From RH-AL1 sp965249685 (GTDB lineage: Bacteria; Pseudomonadota; Alphaproteobacteria; Rhizobiales; Beijerinckiaceae): a stretch of 64,000 nt of DNA. Of this stretch, positions 14,887 to 24,271 are shown piece after piece. The notes under the pieces were generated by a model. The model saw nothing but the letters and a program-made list of their open reading frames with translations, was not told where the DNA came from and made no database searches. Where the stretch lies: contig CBDFMN010000003.1 of NCBI GenBank assembly GCA_965249685.1, positions 1,612,001 through 1,676,000 of the forward strand, in the 5' to 3' direction. Numbering within the stretch: the stretch's first letter is position 1; each line of letters opens with the position of its first letter. Made by a program: the position numbers and the translations under genes.

Positions 14887-16083
14887 CTAGACTTCCAGGC
14901 CGAGACGGCCCCGGTTCAGGATTGCGAGGGGATCGAAGCTGGCTTTCACGCGCCGCGTCAGCGCGGCAAGCGCGGCGGGTTGAGGCTGGAACACATGTGT
15001 CGCGGCGTTCGGGGCATCGGGCGCGCGCATCAGGGTGGCATGGCCGCCCAGTGGCGCCAAAGCGGCGCGCACTTCGCTGTGGCGGCTCTCCGTATCCGCC
15101 AGCGAGAACCAGACGAGGCCGCCCGCCCAGTCGTAATACCAGCGTGAGAGGGTAAGGCCGGCCTCGCGCAGGCGCCGGACGAGGTGGAACCCTTCGCTCG
15201 GCGCCAGAGACACTTTCCACACGGGGCCAGCCTGGTCGGCGAGCGGCCGCACGTCGCGGAGGGCGGCCCAGGCCCGGCGCGACGCCTGGACACCAAGGTC
15301 GTCCGCGCGCCCGGCCGCGCCGAAGCGCGCGGCAAGGTCGGCGAAGCGCTTGTCGACGGATACGCCCGGCCCTTCGAGCCGCAGGAGCGCGCAGGGGCCG
15401 GGCGACAGGTCCAGCCAGGCGCCCTCCGGTAGACAGGCGAAGCTCGACACCTCCTGCGGCAGACCGCTCGCCTCGCGCAGCACCTGGAGGCAGGCCTCCT
15501 CGTCACGGGCATAGAGCAGCAGCGTCCGCTCCGTCTCGGCCCGGGGCAGTACCTTCAGCGTCACCTCGGTGAGGACGGCAAGAGTGCCGTAGGAGCCGGC
15601 GACCAGTTTCGAGAGGTCGTAGCCGGTGACGTTCTTCACCACGCGGCCGCCGGACTTGAAAACCTCGCCGCGCCCGCTCACCGCGCGGAAGCCGAGGAGG
15701 TGGTCGCGCGCGGCGCCAGCCTTGATGCGGCGCGGGCCGCCGGCGTTGACCGCCACCGTGCCGCCGATCGTACCGGAGCGATTGCTCCGCCACAGGTGCG
15801 CCGGGTCCATCGGCTCGAAGGCAAGTTCCTGCGCGTGCGCGTCGAGCAGCGCCGTGATTTCAGTCATCGGCGTTCCCGGCCGGGCGCGCAGCACGAGTTC
15901 GCTCGGCTCGTAGAGGGTGACGCCCGATAGCGCCGAAAGGTCCAGCGTCGCGGCGGCCTCGACGGGATGGCCGAGGCCCCGCTTGGAGCCGTGGCCGACC
16001 ACCTCCAGCGGCGTGCCGGCGGCCACTGCGGCCTCGACGACCGCCAGGACCTCGTTCTCGTCGCGCGGCTGGTAGACGTGCAT
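14887..16083 (-). CDS. glcE: Glycolate oxidase FAD-binding subunit GlcE
   Basis: A 398-residue FAD_binding_4 protein, the second flavin subunit of glycolate dehydrogenase. Seen: an N-terminal QPRDENEVLAVVEAAVAAGT segment, the FAD pyrophosphate loop GTIGGTVAVNAGGPRRIKAG near residue 105, and VKNVTGYDLSKLVAGSYGTL around residue 145, which is diagnostic of GlcE. The ATG overlaps the TGA of glcD in an ATGA arrangement, implying coupled translation. The C-terminal NRGRLG motif closes the domain. A longer leftward-reading frame that includes this gene and part of the glcD antisense frame is an artefact. Confidence 0.95.
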   Translation of the reverse strand: MHVYQPRDENEVLAVVEAAVAAGTPLEVVGHGSKRGLGHPVEAAATLDLSALSGVTLYEPSELVLRARPGTPMTEITALLDAHAQELAFEPMDPAHLWRSNRSGTIGGTVAVNAGGPRRIKAGAARDHLLGFRAVSGRGEVFKSGGRVVKNVTGYDLSKLVAGSYGTLAVLTEVTLKVLPRAETERTLLLYARDEEACLQVLREASGLPQEVSSFACLPEGAWLDLSPGPCALLRLEGPGVSVDKRFADLAARFGAAGRADDLGVQASRRAWAALRDVRPLADQAGPVWKVSLAPSEGFHLVRRLREAGLTLSRWYYDWAGGLVWFSLADTESRHSEVRAALAPLGGHATLMRAPDAPNAATHVFQPQPAALAALTRRVKASFDPLAILNRGRLGLEV

Positions 16084-17576
16084 CAAAAGCGCGGCAGTTC
16101 GGGAAACGGGACCCGGCCCGCGTGGACGTGCATCTTCCCCAGTTCGGCGCAGCGGTGCAGGACCGGGAACACCTTGCCCGGATTGAGCCGGTGGGCGGGA
16201 TCGAAGGCACATTTCAGCCGCTGCTGCTGAGCGAGGTCGACCTCCGTGAACATCGTTCCCATGAGGTCGCGCTTCTCCACGCCGATGCCGTGCTCGCCGG
16301 AAAGCACGCCGCCGACTTCGACGCAAAGCCGCAGGATGTCGGCGCCCAAAGCCTCCGCCCGCTCCGTGTCGCCGGACTTCGAGGCGTCGTAGAGGATGAG
16401 CGGATGCAGGTTGCCGTCGCCCGCGTGGAACACGTTGGCGACGCGCAGCCCGTGCCGCGCCGCGAGGTCGTCCATGCCGGTCAGCACGCGCGCCAACTCC
16501 GAGCGCGGGATGGTCCCGTCCATGCACAGGTAGTCGGGACCGATCGCGCCCACCGCCGCGAAGGCGTTCTTGCGCCCCTGCCAGAACTGCAGGCGCTCGG
16601 ACTCGCTGGTCGAGACCTTGACCGTGGTCGCGCCCTGCTCGCGCGCGATGGCGGAGACGCGGTCGATGAGGTGGTCCACCTCTGCCGCCGTGCCGTCGAG
16701 TTCGGCGATGACGAGGCTCGCCGCCTCCTTTGGGTAGCCGCAGGGCTGATAGGCCTCCGTCGCCAGGATGGAGGCCTGGTCCATCATCTCCATCCCCGCC
16801 GGGATGATGCCTTGCGCGATGATCGCGGCGACGCAATCCCCTCCGGCCTGGATGGACGGGAACCCGAGGAGGACGCCGCGCGCGACTTCCGGCTTGCGGA
16901 GGATACGGACGGTGACTTCGGTGACGACGCCGAGCAGCCCCTCCGAGCCCGTCATGACGCCCAGCAGGTCGTAGCCCTCGGAATCGAGGTGCTTGCCGCC
17001 GAGCCGCACGACTTCGCCGCCCATCAGCACCATTTCGATGCCAAGGATGTTGTTGGTGGTGAGCCCATATTTGAGGCAGTGAATGCCGCCCGAGTTCTCC
17101 GCCACATTGCCGCCGATAGAGCAGGCGATCTGCGAGGACGGGTCGGGCGCGTAGTAGAACCCCGCCGCCTCGACCGCCTTGGAGATCGCCAGATTGGCGA
17201 CGCCGGGCTGCACCACGGCGCAACGGTTCTCGTAATCGACCGCCAGGATCCTGTTGAATTTGCCCATGGCGAGCAGGATGCCGTCTTCCAGCGGCAGCGA
17301 GCCGCCCGATAACGATGTGCCGCCGCCGCGCGGCACCACCTTCACGTCGAGTTCGGCCGCCAGCGCCATGATCGCCGACACCTCGGGCACCGTCTCCGGC
17401 AGCACGACGACGAGCGGCAGCTGCCGGTACATCGTGACGCCGTCGCACTCGTAGGGGCGCATCTCGCGCTCGTCAGTCAACACGTTGCCCCGCCGCACGA
17501 TCGCCTTCAGCCGGGCGACGATCGTCGCGCGCTGGTTGAGGATGGCGGTCTCCGGCTTGGGCATGGTAAGCGTCAT
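16083..17576 (-). CDS. glcD: Glycolate oxidase FAD-linked subunit GlcD
   Basis: A 497-residue catalytic flavoprotein that oxidises glycolate (and D-lactate) to glyoxylate. The FAD-binding domain carries VVPRGGGTSLSGGSLP near residue 78 and IACSIGGNVAENSGGIHCLK near residue 145. The C-terminal substrate domain carries VFHAGDGNLHPLILYD and VGGVLSGEHGIGVEKRDLMG, with the metal-binding His residues of the D-2-hydroxyacid dehydrogenase family. Length equals the E. coli protein. I chose the ATG at 17576, although the ribosome site is weak; another ATG is at 17564. Product glyoxylate can be used by malate synthase G encoded 2.5 kb away. Confidence 0.95.
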   Translation of the reverse strand: MTLTMPKPETAILNQRATIVARLKAIVRRGNVLTDEREMRPYECDGVTMYRQLPLVVVLPETVPEVSAIMALAAELDVKVVPRGGGTSLSGGSLPLEDGILLAMGKFNRILAVDYENRCAVVQPGVANLAISKAVEAAGFYYAPDPSSQIACSIGGNVAENSGGIHCLKYGLTTNNILGIEMVLMGGEVVRLGGKHLDSEGYDLLGVMTGSEGLLGVVTEVTVRILRKPEVARGVLLGFPSIQAGGDCVAAIIAQGIIPAGMEMMDQASILATEAYQPCGYPKEAASLVIAELDGTAAEVDHLIDRVSAIAREQGATTVKVSTSESERLQFWQGRKNAFAAVGAIGPDYLCMDGTIPRSELARVLTGMDDLAARHGLRVANVFHAGDGNLHPLILYDASKSGDTERAEALGADILRLCVEVGGVLSGEHGIGVEKRDLMGTMFTEVDLAQQQRLKCAFDPAHRLNPGKVFPVLHRCAELGKMHVHAGRVPFPELPRF

Positions 17577-17740
17577 GGGAGGTCCCGCTGTTGCAGGATT
17601 GAGATGCCTCGTCCCTGCGGCGATGGCAAGGCGGCGAGGCAAGCCGTTCGACCCCCGCGACGCCGTGGCAACCGCCGGCCCGTTGCGCGGTACCACGCAG
17701 ACCCTCACACTAGAGGTAGCCCCTGCGTACGGAGAAAACC

Positions 17741-18856
17741 ATGGCGTCCAGCAGCCCCGTCCTGCAGCCGGTGACGATCGGCACCCTTGCCCTCAAGAAC
17801 CGCATCGTCATGGCGCCGCTTACGCGCAGCCGCTCGTCGCGCGAGGGAGTGCCGCCGTCCTTCGCGCCGGACTATTACGCGCAGCGCGCGGGCGCAGGGC
17901 TCATCGTCACGGAGGCGACGAACATCTCGCCGCAGGCCGTCGGCTACGCCTACACGCCCGGCATCTGGTCCGACGCGCAGGTCGAGTCCTGGTCGAAGGT
18001 GGTGAAGGCGGTGCACGCCAACGACGGGCGCATCGTCCTGCAGCTCTGGCACACGGGCCGCATCTCCCATCCCGACCTGCAGCCTGGCCACGGCCTCCCG
18101 GTCTCGGCCTCGGCGATCAAGGCGCAGGGTACGGCCTATACCGAAGAGGGCATGAAGGATTTCGTCACGCCGCGCGCCCTAGGGACCGACGAGATCGCGG
18201 GCATCGTCGCGGACTATCGGCACGCGGCGGCCAACGCCAAGCGGGCCGGCTTCGACGGCGTGGAGGTCCACAGCGCCAACAATTACCTGCTCGAACAATT
18301 CGTCCGCGACTCGACCAACCGTCGCGACGACCGCTACGGCGGCTCCGTGGAGAACCGCCTGCGCTTTCCGCTCGAGGCCGTGCGTGCGGTGCTCGACGTC
18401 TGGGGCGGCGGCGAGCGCGTCGGCATCCGCCTGTCGCCGGCCACGACCCAGCCAGGCGAGACGCCCGTCGACAGCGACATGCAAGGCACCTACGGCGCCT
18501 ACGTCGACGCGCTTAGCCGGCTTGGCCTCCTTTACATCCACGTCATCGAGGGCATCACCCAGCAGAGCCGCGGTGGAGAAGGGATCGACTTTCACGACCT
18601 GCGCGGCCGCTTCAAGGGCGCCTTCATCGACAACAACCAGTTGACGCTCGCGCTCGCGGAGCAGCGGCTGGAGAAGGGCGAGGCCGACCTCTTCTCCTTC
18701 GGTCGTTCCTTCCTCGCCAACCCGGATCTCGTCGATCGCCTGCGGACAGGCGCGCCGCTCGCCGACGCGCCCAAGGAGTACTGGTACGGCGGAGGCGCCA
18801 ACGGTTATTCCGACTGGCCGGGCATGAACGGACCGGTCGCGATCAGGCAGGCCTGA
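17741..18856 (+). CDS. Old Yellow Enzyme family ene-reductase
   Basis: A 371-residue FMN-containing alkene reductase of the NemA/OYE class, which reduces activated double bonds, nitrate esters and N-ethylmaleimide-like electrophiles with NAD(P)H. The (beta/alpha)8 signature is visible: NRIVMAPLTRSRS near residue 26, LQLWHTGRISHP near residue 100 and the substrate-binding His177/Asn180 with catalytic Tyr182 in HSANNYLLEQF. The C-terminal GRSFLANPDLV is the FMN-phosphate region. The gene is single, divergent from glcD across 164 bases and convergent with glcB. It is probably a detoxification enzyme rather than part of glycolate metabolism. Confidence 0.92.
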   Translation: MASSSPVLQPVTIGTLALKNRIVMAPLTRSRSSREGVPPSFAPDYYAQRAGAGLIVTEATNISPQAVGYAYTPGIWSDAQVESWSKVVKAVHANDGRIVLQLWHTGRISHPDLQPGHGLPVSASAIKAQGTAYTEEGMKDFVTPRALGTDEIAGIVADYRHAAANAKRAGFDGVEVHSANNYLLEQFVRDSTNRRDDRYGGSVENRLRFPLEAVRAVLDVWGGGERVGIRLSPATTQPGETPVDSDMQGTYGAYVDALSRLGLLYIHVIEGITQQSRGGEGIDFHDLRGRFKGAFIDNNQLTLALAEQRLEKGEADLFSFGRSFLANPDLVDRLRTGAPLADAPKEYWYGGGANGYSDWPGMNGPVAIRQA

Positions 18857-21022
18857 TCACGCCGCGCGCATGGCCTTCGCCCTGCGCCGCCAATCGTGCA
18901 GGATGAATTCGGTGTAGCCGTTGGGCTGCTCGCGGCCTTTGAAGACCAGGTCGCAGGCGGCCTTGAAGGCCGGCCCATCATAGGCGGGTGCCATCGGGCG
19001 GTAGAGTGGGTCGTGGACGTTCTGCCCGTCCACGACCTTGGCCATCCGCTTGAGGACGTCCATCACCTCGTCTTCCGTGACGACGGCGTGCAGCAGCCAG
19101 TTGGCGATGTGCTGGGACGAGATTCGCAGGGTCGCGCGGTCCTCCATCAGGCCGATGTCGTTGATGTCAGGCACTTTGGAGCAGCCCACGCCCTGGTCCA
19201 CCCAGCGCACGACGTAGCCGAGCAGCCCCTGCGCGTTGTTCTCGAGTTCCTGCTTGACCTCGTCCGGGGCGAAGTTCGATTGAGCGAGCGGGAGAGTCAG
19301 CAGGTCGGCCAGGTCGGCCGGCTTGCGCGACCGCAGAGCCTGCTGGCGCTCGGCAACGTTGACCTCGTGATAGTGCAGCGCGTGCAGCGTCGCGGCGGTC
19401 GGCGAGGGCACCCATGCGGTGTTGGCGCCGGCTTCCGGGTGCGCCCGCTTCATCGACAGCATCAGCGCCATCTGATCGGGCGCCGCCCACATGCCCTTGC
19501 CGATCTGCGCGCGGCCGGGCAGGCCCAAGGCGAGGCCGACGTCAACGTTGAGGTCCTCGTAGGCAGCGATCCAGCGCGTCGACTTCATCGCGTTCTTGCG
19601 GACCATCGGTCCTGCCTCAATGGAGGTGTGGATCTCGTCGCCCGTGCGGTCGAGAAAGCCTGTGTTGATGAAGGCGACGCGGTTCGCCGCCGCCTGGATG
19701 CAGGCGGCAAGGTTGGCGCTGGTGCGGCGCTCCTCGTCCATGATCCCCATCTTGATCGTGTAGCGCGCCAGGTCGAGCACGTCCTCGACACGAGCGAACA
19801 GCGCGTCGGCGAAGGCGACTTCCTCCGGCCCATGCATCTTCGGCTTGACGATGTAGATGGAGCCGGCGCGGCTGTTGTGCAGCGGCTGGTCCCCAAACAG
19901 GTCATGGCGCGCGATGAGGCAGGAGACGAGCGCGTCGAGTAGGCTCTCCGGGATCTCGCGCCCCTCTGCGTCCAGGACCGCATCGGTGAACATGTGGCTG
20001 CCGACGTTGCGGATGAGCATGAGGGAACGGCCGGGCAGGTGCAGCTCGCCGCCCTTGGCGCTCTTGTAGACGCGGTCGCCGGCCAGCGTGCGGTGGACGA
20101 CGTCGCCGTTCTTCTCGAACTCCTCGCGCAGGGTGCCCTTCATCAGGCCGAGCCAGTTGCGGTAGATCAGCACCTTGTCGCCCGCGTCCACCGCTGCGAC
20201 GGAATCCTCCATATCCATGATGGTGGAGATCGCCGCCTCCACCACGACGTCGGCGACGCCGGCCGGGTCGGTGCGGCCGATCGGGTTGGCGCGGTCGATC
20301 ACAATCTCCAGGTGAAGGCCGTTGTTGGCGAGCAGCACGGCCGTGGGCGAACTCATGGTGCCGCGATAGCCGACGAACCGGTCGGCGTGGACGAGCCCGG
20401 TGTCGCCGCCGACCGTCGCGACCACGAGCCGTCCTGCCTCGACGCGGTAGCCTGTGGCATCGGCGTGCTTGCCGCGCAGCAACGGCGCCGCCCGGTCCAA
20501 TGCCGCCTTGGCCTCCGCGATGACGCGCGCGCCGCGCAGCTTGTTGTAGGTGGCGCCACGCGTGGCGCCACCGTCCTCGCGCACCGCATCCGTCCCGTAG
20601 AGGGCGTCGTAGAGGCTGCCCCACCGCGCGTTGGCGGCGTTCAGCGCGTAGCGCGCGTTCGACAGGGGCACGACGAGCTGCGGGCCGGCGATGGAGGCGA
20701 ATTCCTCGTCGACGTCGGCGGTGCGGATCTCCTGCGGCGGCGGGGCCGGGAGGAGGTAGCCGATCTCGCGCAGGAAGGTCACGTAGGCAGCCTGGTCGAA
20801 TGGCCTCGACCGGGTCTCGCGGTGATAGGCGTCGAGCCGCACCTGCAGGCGGTCGCGTTCGGCAAGAAGCGCGCGGTCTCGAGGGGCGAAGTCCGCCACG
20901 AGGCCGGAGAGTCCCGCGAAAAAGGCTGCCTCGCCGATCCCGGACCCCGGCAGCGCCTCGGTGAGGATAAAGTCGTAAAGCGCTCGATCGATCGCCAAGC
21001 CATGCGTGTTGACTCGCGTCAC
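18857..21022 (-). CDS. glcB: Malate synthase G
   Basis: A 721-residue monomeric malate synthase G, condensing glyoxylate with acetyl-CoA to malate. Length matches E. coli GlcB (723). Conserved segments include VEAAISTIMDMEDSVAAVDA in the catalytic core, YIVKPKMHGPEEVAFADALF, MGIMDEERRTSANL and a C-terminal TEFILHDWRRRAK. The start is the GTG at 21022 with GGAAGGA about nine bases before it; an open extension to 21157 carries no domain. With glcDEF upstream in the region it completes glycolate assimilation. The gene is separated from glcDEF by an ene-reductase on the other strand and so has its own promoter. Confidence 0.96.
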   Translation of the reverse strand: MTRVNTHGLAIDRALYDFILTEALPGSGIGEAAFFAGLSGLVADFAPRDRALLAERDRLQVRLDAYHRETRSRPFDQAAYVTFLREIGYLLPAPPPQEIRTADVDEEFASIAGPQLVVPLSNARYALNAANARWGSLYDALYGTDAVREDGGATRGATYNKLRGARVIAEAKAALDRAAPLLRGKHADATGYRVEAGRLVVATVGGDTGLVHADRFVGYRGTMSSPTAVLLANNGLHLEIVIDRANPIGRTDPAGVADVVVEAAISTIMDMEDSVAAVDAGDKVLIYRNWLGLMKGTLREEFEKNGDVVHRTLAGDRVYKSAKGGELHLPGRSLMLIRNVGSHMFTDAVLDAEGREIPESLLDALVSCLIARHDLFGDQPLHNSRAGSIYIVKPKMHGPEEVAFADALFARVEDVLDLARYTIKMGIMDEERRTSANLAACIQAAANRVAFINTGFLDRTGDEIHTSIEAGPMVRKNAMKSTRWIAAYEDLNVDVGLALGLPGRAQIGKGMWAAPDQMALMLSMKRAHPEAGANTAWVPSPTAATLHALHYHEVNVAERQQALRSRKPADLADLLTLPLAQSNFAPDEVKQELENNAQGLLGYVVRWVDQGVGCSKVPDINDIGLMEDRATLRISSQHIANWLLHAVVTEDEVMDVLKRMAKVVDGQNVHDPLYRPMAPAYDGPAFKAACDLVFKGREQPNGYTEFILHDWRRRAKAMRAA

Positions 21023-21294
21023 CCTAGGATCCTTCCGGAGGTTCAGTCGGAGTAGCCGACGATTTTCCCGCCCGGGAGGGCCGGACCCCGGCTTTCTCGT
21101 TCGGCAAAAATATGTTGGTAGCGCCCAAGTTTTATTGAGGCCGGCCGTCCAATGCAACCTGTTCGCGCCTGCCCCGGCTCGATATGGCCCTCGGCCTGAA
21201 TCCTAAATGGGGACGCGCATCACCCGTCGAGGACCATGGCTTGCCAGCGAGGGCGACTCCTGCTTCAGCTTTTGCCGAAGGACAGGGGATTTCG

Positions 21295-21831
21295 ATGCGC
21301 GTGACCACATTCCTCGTCGCCGCCGCGGCTATCGCGGGCGTGGCGCTGCCGGCCGCGGCGCAGACCGTCGCGGGCGAGTTGCGCTGCGCGGTCAAAGGCG
21401 GCTTTGGTTTCGTCGTGACAGGAAGCCGGGCCGCGAGCTGCACCTACCGCCGGCCCGGGCTGCCGACGGAGTTCTACACCGGGCAGATCAACTCTCTCGG
21501 CCTCGACATCGGCCCGACCAACGCCGTCATCCTCACCTACAGGGTCCTGACCTCGAACCCGGCCACGCCGGCCGCCCTTCAAGGCGAGTTCGCCGGGCCG
21601 GGTGTGGGGGTTGCCGTCGGCGCGGGCCTAACCAGCAGCCTGCTGATCGGCGGCTCCTCGTCGTCAGTCACTCTCGTTCCCGTGCCTAACACGGCGACGA
21701 CCGCCTATACCGGCTTCAACGTCAGCGCCAACCTCCGCCAGTTGCAGCTGCAGTTCGCCGCCGTGGAGCAACCGTCCGATGGTGGCGGCCGGCGCCGGCG
21801 ACGCGTGCAGCGGGACACCGATCTCGACTAG
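21295..21831 (+). CDS. DUF992 secreted protein
   Basis: A 178-residue exported protein. Residues 1-23 form a Sec signal peptide (MRVTTFLVAAAAIAGVALPA, cleavage after AAAQ or AAA). The mature part contains GELRCAVKGGFGFVVTGSRA, then SCTYRR, YTGQINSLGLDIGP and GPGVGVAVGAGLTSSLLIGG, which match the DUF992 pattern found in Hyphomicrobiales. The function is unknown; two Cys residues could form a disulfide in the periplasm. The short Arg-rich tail GGGRRRRRVQRDTDLD is unlike the domain and may be lineage-specific. The gene stands alone, convergent with rluA, with AAGGACAGGGG before its ATG. Confidence 0.85.
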   Translation: MRVTTFLVAAAAIAGVALPAAAQTVAGELRCAVKGGFGFVVTGSRAASCTYRRPGLPTEFYTGQINSLGLDIGPTNAVILTYRVLTSNPATPAALQGEFAGPGVGVAVGAGLTSSLLIGGSSSSVTLVPVPNTATTAYTGFNVSANLRQLQLQFAAVEQPSDGGGRRRRRVQRDTDLD

Positions 21832-21837
21832 CCGTTG

Positions 21838-22569
21838 TCAGCTGGAGGTCGGGGCGAGCGACGGAGTAAGAAACCGGGCGAGGGCCGCGGCCATATGCAC
21901 AGGGGCGGGAGCCTGAGCCGTGATCGGGTCCTTGTTCTTATAGAGCGGGAGTGCGACTGCCCGCGCGTGCAGGTGGAGACGCTTCGCTCCCACCTTGCCG
22001 GTCCCGTAGATCGGGTCGCCGAGGATCGGCCAGCCTTGCGCGGCGCAATGGACACGCAATTGGTGTGTGCGCCCCGTGAGCGGCTCCAGCGCGAGGAAGG
22101 CGCGCCCGTCCCGCCGGCCGAGGACGGTGTAGCGCGTCTGCGCCGGCTGGCCGAACGGATCGACCTTCATCCACCAGCCGCGGCTGGCATCGAGGCGGCC
22201 GAGCGGCTGGTCGATCAGGCCGGCGGCGTCCGTAGGCTCGCCCTCCACCACCGCCCAGTAGGTCTTGGAGACCTTGCCCTGCTTGAAGAGCAGGCCGAGT
22301 TTCTCCAAGGCCTTGTGGTGGCGGCCGAGGACGAGGCATCCGGACGTGTCGCGGTCGAGCCGGTGCGCCAGGGCGGGATTGCGCGGTAGCCCGAACCGCA
22401 AGCCGCCGAACAGGTCCTCCAGGTTGGTCCCGCCCTTGGGACCCTGGTGCACCGCAATGCCGGCGGGCTTGTCGATCACCAGCATCAGCCCGTCGCGATA
22501 CAGCAGCCGCTCGGCAATGGCCTGCTCGGTGAGCGGCGGTTGGGCAACATCGCCCGGCATCGTCTCCAT
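21838..22569 (-). CDS. RluA-family RNA pseudouridine synthase
   Basis: A 243-residue pseudouridine synthase of the RluA family, isomerising uridine in rRNA or tRNA. The catalytic HRLDRDTSGC motif (Asp72) is intact, followed by KTYWAVVEG and LEPLTGRTHQLRVHCAAQGWPILGD in pieces characteristic of the fold. It lacks the N-terminal S4 domain, like RluA and TruC rather than RluC/D. The exact target site cannot be assigned. The start may be the ATG at 22569 or the codon for Met4 at 22560. The gene is convergent with the DUF992 gene and divergent from lptM. Confidence 0.92.
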   Translation of the reverse strand: METMPGDVAQPPLTEQAIAERLLYRDGLMLVIDKPAGIAVHQGPKGGTNLEDLFGGLRFGLPRNPALAHRLDRDTSGCLVLGRHHKALEKLGLLFKQGKVSKTYWAVVEGEPTDAAGLIDQPLGRLDASRGWWMKVDPFGQPAQTRYTVLGRRDGRAFLALEPLTGRTHQLRVHCAAQGWPILGDPIYGTGKVGAKRLHLHARAVALPLYKNKDPITAQAPAPVHMAAALARFLTPSLAPTSS

Positions 22570-22618
22570 CGTGTCTTCGCCTCGCGCGCCGTTTCCGCTA
22601 TAGCTGGCGAAAGCCGGA

Positions 22619-22948
22619 GTGGGTTCCTTGGGTCACGCGTCACCATCTCGCATGTTTTTGGCGGCCGCGCTCCTGGCGAGCGCAACGCTCGGGGGCTGCG
22701 GCCGACGGGGTCCGCTCGAACTGCCGCCCGGCGCGCCGACGCCCGTGGTCCAGAACACGGACGTGCTCGCCGACAGGCAGGCCGCGGCCCTGAACGAAAA
22801 CGCCCCGCCCGGCATCCTCCAGAGCCCCGATCAGGTGGTGCAAATCAACAGGTCGAGTGCGGAACTCGCGGCTGCGAAGCCAGAGCGCGCGATCAACGCG
22901 CCCCAGGTGACCAAGACCGGCTCCTTTCTTCTCGACCCGCTGCTCTAG
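22619..22948 (+). CDS. lptM: LptM-like lipoprotein
   Basis: A roughly 109-residue lipoprotein. A hydrophobic segment (FLAAALLASATLGG) ends in the lipobox LGGC, followed directly by GRRGPLELPP, the signature of LptM (formerly YifL), which helps LptD assemble in the outer membrane. The C-terminal part is low-complexity and ends in TGSFLLDPLL, common in alphaproteobacterial homologues. The GTG at 22619 gives an Arg before the hydrophobic stretch; the ATG at 22652 is an alternative. The gene ends ten bases before lysA, the usual neighbour, so both are likely cotranscribed. The argH gene often found upstream is absent here. Confidence 0.82.
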   Translation: MGSLGHASPSRMFLAAALLASATLGGCGRRGPLELPPGAPTPVVQNTDVLADRQAAALNENAPPGILQSPDQVVQINRSSAELAAAKPERAINAPQVTKTGSFLLDPLL

Positions 22949-22958
22949 ACCGCGCGCG

Positions 22959-24227
22959 ATGCACCATTTCGAACTCAGGAACGGCGTACTTCACGCCGAG
23001 GACGTGGACCTCTCGGCCATAGCCGACGCGGTCGGCACACCCTTCTACGGCTATTCCACCGCAACGATCACCCGTCATTACCGCGTCTTCACGGAGGCGT
23101 TCGCCGGCCTCGACACGCTCGTCTGCTACGCGGTGAAGGCTAATTCCAATCAGGCGGTGCTGGCCACGCTGGCGCGGGAGGGCGCCGGGATGGACGTCGT
23201 TTCCGAAGGGGAGCTGCGCCGCGCCCGCGCCGCCGGCGTGCCGGGCTCGCGCATCACCTTCTCCGGCGTCGGCAAGAGCGAGCGCGAGATCGCCCTTGCG
23301 CTCGACGAGGACATCCTCTGCTTCAACGTCGAGTCCGAAACCGAACTCGCAATGCTGTCGGCCATGGCGACGGCGAAGGGCCGCACCGCGCGGATCGCGC
23401 TGCGCGTCAACCCCGATGTCGACGCCCTGACCCACGCGAAGATCGCCACCGGCAAGGCGGAGAACAAGTTCGGCATCCCGATCGAGCGGGCGCGCGCCGT
23501 CTACCGCGACGCGGCGCGACTGCCCGGCATCGTGGTCAGCGGCGTCGACATGCACATCGGCTCGCAGATCACCGACCTCGCACCCTTCGACCAGGCCTTC
23601 GCCATCCTCGCCACCTTCCTCGAAGCCCTGCGCGACGATGGCCATGCGATCGACCACGTGGACCTCGGCGGCGGCCTCGGCATCCCCTATCGCCGGGGGG
23701 AGGACCCCGAGAGCTACCATCCCGATCGCTATGCTGCGGTAGTGCGCCGTCGCCTCGGCCATATCCCTCACCGCTTCATCTTCGAGCCCGGCCGCCTCAT
23801 CGTCGGCAACGCCGGGGTGCTCGTCACGAGCGTGATCCTCGTGAAGGCGGGCGAGGCGAAGACCTTCGTCGTCGTCGACGCAGCGATGAACGACCTCATC
23901 CGCCCGACCCTGTACGAGGCGCACCACGAGATCGTGCCGTTGCGCGAGTCGCCCGGCCGCCAGGTCGGCGAAGTCGACGTGGTCGGGCCAGTCTGCGAGA
24001 CCGGCGACTATCTGGCGCAGCATCGCCGCATGCCGCTCCCCCGACCCGGCGAGCGCTTGGCCATCCTCTCGGCGGGCGCCTATGGCGCAGTGCAGGCTGG
24101 CACCTACAACACGCGGCTCCTGGTGCCGGAGGTGATGGTGCACGGGGCAGACTACGCCGTCGTGCGACCGCGCTCCTCCTATGAAGAGTTGATCGGGCTC
24201 GACAAACTTCCGGCTTGGTTGCGATAA
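22959..24227 (+). CDS. lysA: Diaminopimelate decarboxylase
   Basis: A 422-residue PLP enzyme of the alanine-racemase-fold group III decarboxylases. It converts meso-diaminopimelate to L-lysine, the final step of lysine biosynthesis. The PLP lysine is Lys60 in CYAVKANSN. Other motifs are GVDMHIGSQITDLAPF, the phosphate-binding HVDLGGGLGIPY, EPGRLIVGNAGVL and VGPVCETGDYLA, with the catalytic Cys in the last. It follows lptM at ten bases and precedes the DUF4175 membrane protein, a conserved Hyphomicrobiales order. Confidence 0.97.
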   Translation: MHHFELRNGVLHAEDVDLSAIADAVGTPFYGYSTATITRHYRVFTEAFAGLDTLVCYAVKANSNQAVLATLAREGAGMDVVSEGELRRARAAGVPGSRITFSGVGKSEREIALALDEDILCFNVESETELAMLSAMATAKGRTARIALRVNPDVDALTHAKIATGKAENKFGIPIERARAVYRDAARLPGIVVSGVDMHIGSQITDLAPFDQAFAILATFLEALRDDGHAIDHVDLGGGLGIPYRRGEDPESYHPDRYAAVVRRRLGHIPHRFIFEPGRLIVGNAGVLVTSVILVKAGEAKTFVVVDAAMNDLIRPTLYEAHHEIVPLRESPGRQVGEVDVVGPVCETGDYLAQHRRMPLPRPGERLAILSAGAYGAVQAGTYNTRLLVPEVMVHGADYAVVRPRSSYEELIGLDKLPAWLR

Positions 24228-24271
24228 CTGGTGGCGTCCGAGTTCCGCTGGGGCTCGGTTGGGGTGCCCAT

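Noticed and set aside
14887..17448. A single 853-codon frame spanning glcE and beyond
   Set aside because: Only the part from 16083 downwards is glcE. The N-terminal part is the out-of-frame shadow of glcD, with Arg-rich low-complexity composition.
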